Positions 19,823 to 28,290 of a stretch of DNA of 53,422 bases are shown one piece after another. Made by a program: the position numbers and the translations under genes. How positions within the stretch are numbered: the stretch's first letter is position 1; every line of letters begins with the position of its first letter. The notes beneath the pieces were generated by a model. That model did no database searches. It had not been told where the DNA came from and saw only the letters and a list, made by a program, of their open reading frames with translations. The stretch is from Desulfobacteraceae bacterium UBA2174. GTDB lineage: Bacteria; Desulfobacterota; Desulfobacteria; Desulfobacterales; UBA2174. The stretch is taken from contig DCWA01000007.1 in assembly GCA_002327445.1 (NCBI GenBank), positions 1-53,422 on the forward strand, read 5' to 3'.

Positions 19823-21034
19823 ATGAGCGATATGCGGACAAGACGACGGGGGTTGTGGGCCGGGATCGCCCTGCTTCTGCTGGGGGCCGCCGCTGGGGTG
19901 GATGCGGCGGACAGGGTGACGACGGCCTCCGGGGAGGCCGAGGTGGCCGCCGGCGGTCCGGTGGAGGCCCGGCGGCGCGCCATCCAGGGGGCGTGCGCGA
20001 CGGCGGTGGCGCAGGTGGCCGAAGAACTGCTGGCGGCGGGTCAGGTCGTGAACGGCTTCCAAAATATCGAACCTCTGGTGCGGCAGCGCCCCGACGCCTT
20101 CATCCGCCGCTACAAGGTTCTCTCAGAAACCCGGGACGGCGACCGTTACCGGGTGAATATCGAATGCGCCGTGGCGGTGGAGGCCCTCAAGACCCGGCTG
20201 GGGGTGGCGGCTCCGGCGACCGGGGAAACCGGCGGGCCCCGGGTCCTGCTGATGATCGCCGAGCGCAATTTTCCCCAGGATCCGTTTCAGTTCTGGTGGG
20301 GGACCGACTACCTGTTCGCCCGTCCGGCCTCCGAGGCCGCCATGGGCCGTGTTTTGAAGGAAAAGGGCCTTTCCCTCATCGACACCGATGGCGCGCGGAA
20401 GTCCCCGGCGGGCAAGCTGCTGGCCGCGGCCGGGCCCCAGCCCTCCCCGGATGCGATCTTGCAGGCGGCAGCCGCGCTGCACGCCGACATCGTGGTCGTC
20501 GGCCAGGCGGGCGCCGAGGCGGGGTCTCCGGTGGTCAAGGGCCGGCCTTCGGCCTTCCGGGGGTGGGTCCGGGCGAAATTGATGGACGGGCGCAGCGGCC
20601 GGATCCTGGCCGAAATCCAGGAGGAGGGGGTGGCGGTGGCCGCCGACGCCGTTGCCGGCAGCCAGAACGCCATTGCCGATGCCGGCAGCCGGGCCGGAGC
20701 CCTTCTGCTGACGCACCTGGAGGATTGGCCGTCCCGAAGGCCGGCCGCCGCCGACGGATCCGTGGGAAAGGTGACAGTGGTGGTAACGGGGGCGCATCCC
20801 CTGGTGCGGTTCGCCCGTTTTCGCACCGCACTGGCGGGGATGGCGGGGGTCGAGGCGGTGCAGACCCTGGAAATGTCCGCCGACGAAGCCACGCTGCAGG
20901 TATCGTCCCGCGGCGGGGCAGCCGGGCTGACAGCGGCCCTTCGGGGTCAGCGCTTCGATGGGTTTCAGGTCGAAGTGCTGGAATCCACGGACGGGCGCAT
21001 TGCAGTGGCGCTGTCGGGCGGCCATTTGCCTTGA
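19823..21034 (+). CDS. Exported protein with FlgT-like N-terminal domain
   Basis: A predicted 403-residue exported protein. After a short basic start (MSDMRTRRRG) comes a hydrophobic signal (LWAGIALLLLGAAAGVDA). Residues about 35-140 (EARRRAIQGACATAVAQVAEELL..FIRRYKVLSETRDGDRYRV) resemble the FlgT N-terminal domain or LPP20-type surface proteins. The middle part has a TolB/CsgG-like nucleotide-free fold (DAILQAAAALHADIVVVGQAG). No flagellar genes are near. The start is weakly supported: TTG 19802 is possible upstream, and ATG 19832 downstream. Confidence 0.75.
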   Translation: MSDMRTRRRGLWAGIALLLLGAAAGVDAADRVTTASGEAEVAAGGPVEARRRAIQGACATAVAQVAEELLAAGQVVNGFQNIEPLVRQRPDAFIRRYKVLSETRDGDRYRVNIECAVAVEALKTRLGVAAPATGETGGPRVLLMIAERNFPQDPFQFWWGTDYLFARPASEAAMGRVLKEKGLSLIDTDGARKSPAGKLLAAAGPQPSPDAILQAAAALHADIVVVGQAGAEAGSPVVKGRPSAFRGWVRAKLMDGRSGRILAEIQEEGVAVAADAVAGSQNAIADAGSRAGALLLTHLEDWPSRRPAAADGSVGKVTVVVTGAHPLVRFARFRTALAGMAGVEAVQTLEMSADEATLQVSSRGGAAGLTAALRGQRFDGFQVEVLESTDGRIAVALSGGHLP

Positions 21035-21060
21035 CACAACGGCGCGGCCGGTGGTAAGAA
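21031..21060 (+). promoter_or_regulatory. tRNA-Val promoter overlapping the preceding stop codon
   Basis: TTGACA (21031-21036), an 18-base spacer and TAAGAA (21055-21060) lie just ahead of the tRNA. The -35 box contains the TGA stop codon (21032-21034) of the FlgT-like gene. Confidence 0.6.
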
Positions 21061-21073
21061 GCCTGGCCCATAA

Positions 21074-21148
21074 AGGCACGTAGCTCAGTGGGAGAGCACT
21101 ACCCTGACACGGTAGGGGTCGACAGTTCAATCCTGTCCGTGCCTACCA
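21074..21148 (+). tRNA. tRNA-Val (anticodon GAC), CCA encoded
   Basis: A complete cloverleaf: acceptor AGGCACG with CGTGCCT, D-arm GCTC..GAGC, anticodon stem CTACC/GGTAG with loop CTGACAC (anticodon GAC, 21106-21108), T-arm GACAG TTCAATC CTGTC, discriminator A and genomic CCA (21146-21148). GAC reads GUC and GUU valine codons. Confidence 0.97.
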
Positions 21149-21160
21149 AAATGAAGGAAG

Positions 21161-21193
21161 GGGCTTGCGGCATCGTTCGCAGGCCCTTTTTTT
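21161..21193 (+). terminator. Rho-independent terminator of tRNA-Val
   Basis: The stem GGGCTTGCG / CGCAGGCCC (one G-U pair), with an 8-base loop, is followed by seven T residues, 12 bases after the tRNA. Confidence 0.9.
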
Positions 21194-21380
21194 CGTGGCG
21201 CACGAGCGACCGGCCGGTCGGCTCGGCCTTTCCCCATTCGCGGGCGGATATTGTGATCCCATCGCGCCGATGATAAAAACAGCGCTGTTCCTCGATACGC
21301 CGCAGAAGACCCCCTTGGAAAGATCTTCAACCGGTGGCACCCGGCCCGGGCGGCCGGCGATCGGCAGGAGAAACGCAACC

Positions 21381-21986
21381 GTGCAGGTGGAACTGGTCAG
21401 TTGGGCGGATGTTTATCTTCGCTGCCGCTACGTGGCGGCCAAGATTCTCAAATCCGAATTCCGTCCCGACATCGTGGTGGCCATCGCCCGCGGCGGCTTC
21501 GTGCCGGCGCGGATCCTTTGCGATTTTCTCGATATTTATGACCTGGCCAGCATCAAGGTGGCGCACTACGCGGCCGGGGCCAGAAAAGCCGGCGCCGCCC
21601 GGATCGTTTTTCCCCTCAATGCCGACATCGCCGGCCGTCAGGCGCTGCTGGTGGACGATGTCAACGACACCGGCGACACCCTCAAGGCCGCCGTCCCGTA
21701 TCTGCAGGAGCAGGCGCCGGCCGGGTTGCGGGTCGCCGTGCTGGACCACAAGGAACAATCCGGGTTTCAGGTGGATTATTTCGGCCGGGCGGTCGGCCTA
21801 TGGCACTGGATTACCTATCCATGGGCGGCCATCGAGGATCTGACGGACTTCGTCAAGAAATTGGACCCGCCGCCGGGCAGCCTGGAAGCCGCCCGCCAGG
21901 CACTGCGGCAGGTCTATGCCACATGCCCGGACGACGCCACGTTGCGGGACGTGGCCGACCGGTGCGGCCTGTGGGACGGCAAGTGA
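21381..21986 (+). CDS. Phosphoribosyltransferase family protein
   Basis: A 201-residue protein with the PRTase fold: IVVAIARGGFVPARILCD early, and the PRPP-binding loop ALLVDDVNDTGDTLKAA. It resembles xanthine/hypoxanthine-type enzymes, but the base specificity is not visible. The start GTG 21381 is preferred as it begins right at the conserved domain; GGAG at 21367-21370 is somewhat far. The frame is open upstream to 21165, though that DNA follows the tRNA terminator and reads as non-coding. Its stop overlaps the next GTG start. Confidence 0.8.
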   Translation: MQVELVSWADVYLRCRYVAAKILKSEFRPDIVVAIARGGFVPARILCDFLDIYDLASIKVAHYAAGARKAGAARIVFPLNADIAGRQALLVDDVNDTGDTLKAAVPYLQEQAPAGLRVAVLDHKEQSGFQVDYFGRAVGLWHWITYPWAAIEDLTDFVKKLDPPPGSLEAARQALRQVYATCPDDATLRDVADRCGLWDGK

Positions 21987-22489
21987 CGCGGCCGGTGCTG
22001 ATTGACGCTTCCTCGGCCATTCTGCTCTTCAAGGCGGCCTTGTTCGAACCGTTGGCGGCGGCTTACCGGCTGCTGGTCAGCGAGAGCGTCGGCCGCGAAC
22101 TGACCCGTCCGGGCTACCCGGGGGCCGAAATCTTTGAAGAGGCGATCGAGACGGGGCGCCTGACGCGCCAACCGGCCGGCCTTGGGGAAACGGTGCTGCC
22201 GGCATCGCTCCACGCCGGCGAGCGGGATACCATCACGCTGATGCTAGCCGGCCGTGCCGACTTCGTCATCGTCGATGATCGCCCGGCGGCCCTTTGCTGT
22301 CGTCGCCTTCATCTGCCCTACGTCAACGCGCTGCTTTGCCCCCGGATCCTCCGGCTCGCCGGCCGGCTGTCGCCGGTTGAAGCGGCCGACGCCACGATCC
22401 GCCTGTTGGACCTCGGCCGTTACGGCCGGCAGATCGTGGCTTTCGCCCGGGACTGCGGCGACGAGCGGTTGATTTTCTTCGCCCCCTGA
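21983..22489 (+). CDS. PIN-like domain protein
   Basis: A 168-residue protein beginning with VTRPVLIDASSAILLFK, whose Asp, with the later SESVGRELT Glu and IVDDRPAALCCRRL Asp pair, matches the acidic metal site of PIN-type RNases (DUF3368-like). The GTG start is inside the stop of the phosphoribosyltransferase (4-base overlap), so the two are translated together. No antitoxin-like small gene precedes it. It may be a stand-alone PIN protein rather than a toxin. Confidence 0.78.
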   Translation: MTRPVLIDASSAILLFKAALFEPLAAAYRLLVSESVGRELTRPGYPGAEIFEEAIETGRLTRQPAGLGETVLPASLHAGERDTITLMLAGRADFVIVDDRPAALCCRRLHLPYVNALLCPRILRLAGRLSPVEAADATIRLLDLGRYGRQIVAFARDCGDERLIFFAP

Positions 22490-22511
22490 GCCGGATATCA
22501 GCGGCGCCACC

Positions 22512-22541
22512 TTGACCTTGCGCGAGAGCGCATGGTAGGTT
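22512..22541 (+). promoter_or_regulatory. Candidate promoter with hairpin in the spacer
   Basis: TTGACC (22512-22517) and TAGGTT (22536-22541) are separated by 18 bases that include the perfect hairpin TGCGC GAGA GCGCA. It lies 60 bases before the prenyltransferase gene. Confidence 0.4.
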
Positions 22542-22600
22542 GCGGCGTTCGGTTTCCCCCGAACCCAACAGCGCCGCATGCCGTTTGCCCGGACCCGACG

Positions 22601-23569
22601 ATGAAACAACCCCGCGCTTCCACTGTCACGACTTCCGCCGCCGCCGGTGCATCCTCCTTTTTCGACAACTTGAAGCTTTTCATGGCCCTGTCGCGGACCC
22701 CCCATGCCATGATCGACATGGCCACCCCGGCCCTGGGGGCCCTGCTCTGGCTCGGCGCCCTACCGCCGCTGGAGGTCATCCTGGTGGGGTTGGTGACGGT
22801 GTTTTCGGGTTACACGGCCGTTTACGCCCTCAACGACCTGGTGGACTGCCGCGCCGATCAGGACAAGGTCCGGGCCGGCGGGTACCAGGGCGACGACGAC
22901 TACCTCGACGGCGCCCTGGTGCGCCATCCGCTGGCCCAAGGGGCGCTCGGCTTTCGCGCCGGAATGACCTGGGCCGTCGGATGGGCGGCGCTGGCCATGG
23001 TCGGCGCCTGGTGGCTCAACCCCGTTTGCCTGGCGATTTTTCTGGGGGCCTGCCTCCTGGAGATCACCTACTGCCGCATGTGGCGGGTCAGTCCTTTTCG
23101 CACCGTCATCAGCGGGGTCGTCAAGACCGCCGGCACGGTGGCGGCCGTCTTCGCCGTGGATCCGGCGCCGTCCGCCGGCTACCTCCTGCTGATCTTCCTC
23201 TGGCTCTTCTGCTGGGAGGTGGGGGGGCAGAACATTCCGGCCGACTGGACCGACCTGGAGGAGGATCGCCGCTTCGACGCCCGGACGATTCCCGTGAGCC
23301 TCGGCACCGGCCGGGCCATGCGCCTGATTTTGCTCGCCTTGGGCGCTGCCGTGGTCCTCAGTCTCGTGGTTTTCGCCCTCTCGCCCCTGGAACCGGGCAT
23401 CGCCTATCGCTTCGCTGTCCTGGCCGCCGGCGGTTGGCTGCTGCTCTACCCGGCGGTGGAGCTGTATCGCACCCGTGCCCGCCCCGAGGTGATGGCCCTG
23501 TTCAACCGGGCCAGCTACTATCCCATCGCATTGTTTTTCATCGTTCTCGTCCGGCTGCTGTTGAAGTGA
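22601..23569 (+). CDS. UbiA-family prenyltransferase
   Basis: An integral membrane prenyltransferase of 322 aa with about eight or nine hydrophobic segments. The two Asp-rich motifs are NDLVDCRADQDKV and DWTDLEEDRRFDARTIP, which bind Mg-prenyl-diphosphate. It probably attaches a polyprenyl chain to an aromatic or related acceptor in quinone or lipid synthesis, and could use the product of the polyprenyl synthetase at 18807. The ATG at 22601 lacks a clear ribosome-binding site; the frame extends 23 codons upstream. Confidence 0.9.
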   Translation: MKQPRASTVTTSAAAGASSFFDNLKLFMALSRTPHAMIDMATPALGALLWLGALPPLEVILVGLVTVFSGYTAVYALNDLVDCRADQDKVRAGGYQGDDDYLDGALVRHPLAQGALGFRAGMTWAVGWAALAMVGAWWLNPVCLAIFLGACLLEITYCRMWRVSPFRTVISGVVKTAGTVAAVFAVDPAPSAGYLLLIFLWLFCWEVGGQNIPADWTDLEEDRRFDARTIPVSLGTGRAMRLILLALGAAVVLSLVVFALSPLEPGIAYRFAVLAAGGWLLLYPAVELYRTRARPEVMALFNRASYYPIALFFIVLVRLLLK

Positions 23570-23684
23570 ACCCGCGGTTGCCGCCCGGTCGCCGCCCTTG
23601 AGCGGGGAGGGTTCCGCCGCCCGTCGGCGTTCCGGGAAGCGGGGTCGGCGGGGGACGGATCGATCCGTTTGGAGAGAGCCAGTC

Positions 23685-25550
23685 ATGGGAAACAGACCGA
23701 ATCAATCCTGGCGAGACCGGGTGCTGCCGCCTGAAAAGGCGCTGCAGCGCCTCGAACCGGGGATGACCATCTTCATCGGCACCGGAGTGGCCGAACCGCG
23801 TACCCTGGTGCAGCACTTGATGGCGTCGGCGGCCGACAACCTCCAGGATCTCGAACTGATTCAACTGGTCAGCCTGGGGGATGCCATCGGCGTGGAGTCG
23901 ATCCAGAACCACAAGTTCCGTCTCAAGACCTTCTTTTCCGGATGGGTGGCCAGCGACGCCATCACCGCCGGCCGGGTGGACCTGATCCCCAGCCGCTTCT
24001 CCCGCATCCCCCATCTCATCGGCACCGGACGCATCGGGGTGGACGCGGCCTTTCTCCAGGTTTCGCCGCCGGACGAGGCCGGCTACTGCAGCCTGGGGGT
24101 GGCGGTGGACGCCGGCCGCCAGGCCATGGCCCGGGCCCAGCTGGTGGTGGGGGAGATCAACCCGGCCATGCCCATGACCTTCGGCGACACCCTGGTACAC
24201 ATCGATGAATTCAACCTGCTGGTGGCGGCGGAGCATCCGCCGTTCTTTTTCGACCGCTGGCCGGTGGATCCGGTCTACGACAGGGTGGCGGCCAACGTGG
24301 CCGCGGTGATCGAGGACGGCAGCTGCCTGGGTTTCTCCATCGGCCCCCTCTACGAGGCCTTGGCGCGGCACCTGGCCCGGCGGCGCCACCTGGGGATCCA
24401 TTCGCCGTTTTTCACCGATGCACTGATGGAGCTGATCCGGAGCGGGGCCGTGACCAACCGGCGCAAGGGGATTTTCCTTGGCAAGAGCATCGCCTCCTAC
24501 GCCTTCGGCACCCGGGCGCTCATGGACTGGCTGGACCGCAACCCGCTGGTGGAATTCCAGGGGATCGACCAGGTGTTCGACCCCCGCCAGGTGGGGCGCA
24601 ATCCCAATTTCATGGCCGTGTTTCCGGCGCGCAAGGTGGACTTGTCCGGCCGCATCGCGCTTCACGTGGGCAAGGGTAACGTAGTGGGGCGTCCGGGGGA
24701 GGTGATGGATTTTTTCAACGGCGCCGAGATGTCCGCCGGCGGCCGGGTGATCTTCGCCCTGCCGAGCCGCAACCGGAACGGCGAACCCAATATCCGGCTC
24801 TCGGTGGAGGCCCTGCCCAACCAGGTGCCGCTGCGCGAGGCGGTGGACATGGTGGTCACCGAATGCGGGGTTGCGCCCCTGTCCGGGCGCACGGTGCGCG
24901 AGCGGGCCCAGGCCCTCATCGACATCGCCCATCCCGAGGACCGCGCCGCTCTGGTGGAGGCGGCCAAGGCCGAGCGGATCCTCTATCCGGACCAGATCTA
25001 CCTGGCCGACAGCGCCCATCTCTACCCGGCCGAAATCGCCACCGAGCACACCTTCAAGGGCAATCTGCGCGTTCGCTTCCGCGCCATCCGTCCCTCCGAC
25101 GAGGAGGAGATGCGGCGCCTCTTCTATCGTTTCTCCGACCAGGCGGTCTACTACCGCTATTTTTCCCCCCTGAAGACCATGCCCCACAGCCGCATGCAGC
25201 AGTACGCCAACATCGATTACCGCAGCGCCCTGTCCGTGGTGGCGCTGGTGGGGCCGCGGGGCCAGGGGCGAATCATCGCCGAGGCGCGCTACGTGCTGGT
25301 CCCCGAGCGCGCCTGGGCCGAAGTGGCCTTCGTGGTCGACGGGGACTATGAAGGGCTGGGGATCGCCACCTACCTGTACCGCATGTTGATGCGCCTGGCC
25401 CGGCAGCGCGGGGTGCGCGGGTTCGTCGCGGATGTGCTGGCCTCCAACAAGGCGATGATGAAGGTGTTTGAAAAAGGCGGGGTGCCGGTGCAGGCGCGGC
25501 TCGAACAGGGCGTGTACGCGTTGAAGATTCCATTGGCGGAGGAAGGGTGA
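23685..25550 (+). CDS. Acetyl-CoA hydrolase/transferase-like protein fused to GNAT acetyltransferase
   Basis: A 621-residue two-domain protein. Residues about 1-450 match the Cat1/Cat2 (acetyl-CoA hydrolase, 4-hydroxybutyrate CoA-transferase) family: FIGTGVAEP, VSPPDEAGYCSLGVAVD, GKGNVVGRPGEVMDFF, EALPNQVPLREAVDMVVTE. Residues about 455-615 form a GNAT domain (VRFRAIRPSDEEEM, DGDYEGLGIATYLY, NKAMMKVFEKGG). In the usual LGIHSE or LGIHTE motif the Glu is replaced by Pro (HSP, P241), so the CoA-transferase site may be altered. GGAGAG precedes the ATG. The stop overlaps the transporter start. Confidence 0.88.
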   Translation: MGNRPNQSWRDRVLPPEKALQRLEPGMTIFIGTGVAEPRTLVQHLMASAADNLQDLELIQLVSLGDAIGVESIQNHKFRLKTFFSGWVASDAITAGRVDLIPSRFSRIPHLIGTGRIGVDAAFLQVSPPDEAGYCSLGVAVDAGRQAMARAQLVVGEINPAMPMTFGDTLVHIDEFNLLVAAEHPPFFFDRWPVDPVYDRVAANVAAVIEDGSCLGFSIGPLYEALARHLARRRHLGIHSPFFTDALMELIRSGAVTNRRKGIFLGKSIASYAFGTRALMDWLDRNPLVEFQGIDQVFDPRQVGRNPNFMAVFPARKVDLSGRIALHVGKGNVVGRPGEVMDFFNGAEMSAGGRVIFALPSRNRNGEPNIRLSVEALPNQVPLREAVDMVVTECGVAPLSGRTVRERAQALIDIAHPEDRAALVEAAKAERILYPDQIYLADSAHLYPAEIATEHTFKGNLRVRFRAIRPSDEEEMRRLFYRFSDQAVYYRYFSPLKTMPHSRMQQYANIDYRSALSVVALVGPRGQGRIIAEARYVLVPERAWAEVAFVVDGDYEGLGIATYLYRMLMRLARQRGVRGFVADVLASNKAMMKVFEKGGVPVQARLEQGVYALKIPLAEEG

Positions 25551-26794
25551 TGATCCTGCAGAGCGGCCTCGGCCTGATGGTTTTTTGCGCCTTGGCCTGG
25601 GTGATGAGCGAGAACCGGTCCAGGGTGAAACTGCGGGTGATCCTCGTGGGGCTGGGCATCCAGGTGGTGTTGGCCCTGGCCCTGATCAAACTGCCGTTTT
25701 GCAGGGATGGGTTCATATTCCTGAACCGAGTGGTGTCCGCCCTCCAGGAGGCCACCGGGGCTGGCACGGCCTTCGTTTTCGGCTACCTGGGCGGCGGAGA
25801 GCTCCCCTTCGAGGAGAGCTTTCCCGGCGCCGGTTTCGTGCTCGCCTTCCGGTCCCTGCCGCTGGTGCTGGTGATCAGCGCCCTGTCCGCGCTCCTCTTC
25901 TACTGGCGGATCCTGCCGCTGCTGGTGCAACTGTTTTCCAGGGTTCTGCAAAAGACCATGGGCATCGGCGGCGCCGAAGGGGTCGGGGTGTCGGCCAACG
26001 CGTTCGTGGGAATGGTGGAAGCCCCCCTGCTGGTGCGTCCCTACCTGGATCGGATGACCCGCAGCGAACTCTTCAGCCTGATGACCAGCGGCATGGCCAC
26101 CATCGCCGGCACGGTGATGGTGATCTACGCCGCCCTGCTTTCCAGCGTGCTTCCCGACGCCATGGGCCACATCCTCACCGCGTCGATCATCAGCGTGCCG
26201 GCGGCGGTGATGATCGCCAAGATCATGGTACCGGAGACGCGGTCGGTAACGCCCGGCACCATATCGGACCCGGATCCGGCCAGGTCGGCGATGGACGCCG
26301 TGACCCGGGGCACCCTCCAGGGGGTCGAACTGCTGATCAACATCGTGGCCATGCTGGTGGTGCTGGTGGCGCTCGTGCACCTGTTCAACCTTCTTCTGCA
26401 GGCGCTGCCCGCCGTGGGCGGGCAGGCCCTGAGCCTCCAGCGCATCCTCGGCTGGGTCCTGGCCCCGGTGGTCTGGTTGATGGGGGTTCCCTGGACCGAG
26501 GCCCCCAGCGCCGGCGCCCTCATGGGCACCAAGACGATCCTGAACGAATTCATCGCCTACCTGGACCTCAGCCGTCTGGAGCCCGGCGTCCTGAGCCAGC
26601 GCAGCATCCTGATCATGACCTACGCCATGTGCGGATTCGCCAATCCGGGGAGTCTGGGGATCATGATCGGCGGCCTGGGAACCATGGCCCCCGGCCGGCG
26701 GCGGGAGATCGTGGCGTTGGGGCTGCGGTCGATCATCTCCGGAACGCTGGCCACCTGCCTCACCGGCTGCATCGTGGGGCTGCTGATTTTTTGA
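25550..26794 (+). CDS. Concentrative nucleoside transporter (NupC/CNT family)
   Basis: A 414-residue integral membrane protein with about ten hydrophobic segments and the CNT signature GVSANAFVGMVEAPLLVRPYL, plus MTSGMATIAGTVMVIYA and YAMCGFANPGSLGIMIGGLG. It would import nucleosides with H+ or Na+. ATG 25550 overlaps the stop of the fusion gene (TGATG) and is preceded by GGAGGAAGG. It may feed the phosphoribosyltransferase-type salvage functions nearby, but this is only inference. Confidence 0.92.
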   Translation: MILQSGLGLMVFCALAWVMSENRSRVKLRVILVGLGIQVVLALALIKLPFCRDGFIFLNRVVSALQEATGAGTAFVFGYLGGGELPFEESFPGAGFVLAFRSLPLVLVISALSALLFYWRILPLLVQLFSRVLQKTMGIGGAEGVGVSANAFVGMVEAPLLVRPYLDRMTRSELFSLMTSGMATIAGTVMVIYAALLSSVLPDAMGHILTASIISVPAAVMIAKIMVPETRSVTPGTISDPDPARSAMDAVTRGTLQGVELLINIVAMLVVLVALVHLFNLLLQALPAVGGQALSLQRILGWVLAPVVWLMGVPWTEAPSAGALMGTKTILNEFIAYLDLSRLEPGVLSQRSILIMTYAMCGFANPGSLGIMIGGLGTMAPGRRREIVALGLRSIISGTLATCLTGCIVGLLIF

Positions 26795-26848
26795 AACCCG
26801 GCGACCCGCCGCCGGTGGTCGACCCGACCTGACACGCGAAGAGGTGCC

Positions 26849-27343
26849 ATGCCGCGGATCATCTTTGTTTGCACCGGCAACATCTGCCGCAGTCCCATGG
26901 CCGAGGGAATTCTCAAGGAGCGGTGGCGCCGGGCGGGACGCTCGGATCTGACGGTCTCCTCCATGGGCATTTTCGGGCTGGACCAGGTGCCCGCCGAACC
27001 CCTGGCGCGGCAGGTGTGCCGGGAGAACGGGGTGGACATCGAGGCCCATCGCAGCCGCCCCCTCGTGGGCGACGAGCTGCGCGCCGCCGACCTGGTGCTG
27101 TGCATGGAACCGGCCCAGCGCCGCTTCGTCGAAACCTTTTTCCCTTGGATCAAGGGACGGATCGGCCTGCTGGCCAATTGGCCGGCAAAGGGGCGCGGCG
27201 ACAGCGTGATCGCCGATCCCATGGGCGCCGACCTCCCGGTTTTCCGCGAGGTGTTCGCGTGCATCGACGGCCACCTGAAGCGGATCCTGCCAGCGCTCCT
27301 GGCGCTTTCTCCCCCGGAGGGACAATTTGGCAATGACGGCTGA
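26849..27343 (+). CDS. Low-molecular-weight protein-tyrosine phosphatase
   Basis: A 164-residue enzyme with the catalytic loop VCTGNICRSPMAEG (CX5R, Cys8-Arg14) and the general-acid DP in IADPMGAD. It removes phosphate from Tyr-phosphorylated proteins; related arsenate reductases share the fold, but the resistance-type extra Cys residues are not evident. It overlaps the start of lgt by 11 bases. Confidence 0.92.
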   Translation: MPRIIFVCTGNICRSPMAEGILKERWRRAGRSDLTVSSMGIFGLDQVPAEPLARQVCRENGVDIEAHRSRPLVGDELRAADLVLCMEPAQRRFVETFFPWIKGRIGLLANWPAKGRGDSVIADPMGADLPVFREVFACIDGHLKRILPALLALSPPEGQFGNDG

Positions 27344-28181
27344 GTTCTGGCACTGGTGGCAGCATCTGCCCGAAACCATCGATCCGGTGCTCTTCGAGAT
27401 CGGCAGCCTGCGAATCCAGTACTACGGGCTGATGTACCTGGTGGCCTTTGCTTTGACCTACCTGCTGGTCCGCCACCGCCTGCGGCGCGAGGAACGGTTC
27501 CGATCCATCTCTCTGGCCCAGGCCCAGGATTTGATCACCGCGATGATTCTGGGCGTGATCGTGGGGGGACGGCTTGGCTACGTGCTCTTCTACAACCCGG
27601 GCCATTACCTGGAAAACCCCCTGGAAATCGCCCTGCCGTTTCGCTTCGACGGCGGCTTCCAGTTTACCGGGATTGCCGGCATGTCGTTTCACGGCGGGCT
27701 GATCGGCGTGCTGGCCGGAGCCTGGATCTACGGGCGGCGGCATGGATTGGACTACCGCGAGATCGCCGACCTCTTCGCCCCGGCGGTGCCGCTGGGATAC
27801 GCCTTCGGCCGGCTGGGCAACTTCATCAACGGTGAGCTGTTCGGCCGGATCACCACCGCGCCCATCGGCATGCACTTCCCCCTGGCGCCCGGGTCGGACC
27901 TGCGCCATCCGTCCCAGCTCTATGAAGCTTTATTCGAGGGGCTGGTGCTCTTCGTCATCCTCTGGGGCCTGCGCCGCCGGCCGCTGCCCCGGGGTGCCAT
28001 GCTGGCCTTGTACCTCGTCGGTTACGGCGCGGTGCGGTTCGTCCTCGAATACTTTCGCCAGCCCGACGCCCACCTGGGGTTTGTCTGGATGCGCTTTTCC
28101 ATGGGCCAGCTCCTCTGCCTGGGTATGGCGGGCGCCGGGCTGGTCCTGTATCTTTACTACCGTCGCCGGGATTGCCAATAA
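27333..28181 (+). CDS. lgt: Prolipoprotein diacylglyceryl transferase
   Basis: Transfers diacylglyceryl to the lipobox Cys of prolipoproteins such as ApbE. Polytopic, about seven membrane segments, 282 aa. The Lgt signatures IQYYGLMYLVAF, GGRLGYVLFYNP, SFHGGLIGV, FGRLGNFINGELFGR and RHPSQLYEA are all intact. The start is either ATG 27333 or TTG 27327; the latter is closer to optimal spacing from GGAGG at 27316-27320. The gene begins within the end of the phosphatase gene. Confidence 0.95.
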   Translation: MTAEFWHWWQHLPETIDPVLFEIGSLRIQYYGLMYLVAFALTYLLVRHRLRREERFRSISLAQAQDLITAMILGVIVGGRLGYVLFYNPGHYLENPLEIALPFRFDGGFQFTGIAGMSFHGGLIGVLAGAWIYGRRHGLDYREIADLFAPAVPLGYAFGRLGNFINGELFGRITTAPIGMHFPLAPGSDLRHPSQLYEALFEGLVLFVILWGLRRRPLPRGAMLALYLVGYGAVRFVLEYFRQPDAHLGFVWMRFSMGQLLCLGMAGAGLVLYLYYRRRDCQ

Positions 28182-28290
28182 GGGGCAAACCGGCTATGGC
28201 AAAAGATGGGAAGGATCGGTGGATGGGGGCGGTAACAAGCGGAGAAGCGTCCGGAAACCCGAAAGTCGAGCCGAAGAAAAGGAGAAGATC

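Noticed and set aside
23538..25187. 549-codon minus-strand open frame
   Set aside because: Antisense shadow of the CoA-transferase/GNAT gene, without any conserved motif.
25370..27379. 669-codon minus-strand open frame
   Set aside because: It lies opposite the CNT transporter and phosphatase genes; composition is very rich in Gln, His and Gly and not protein-like.
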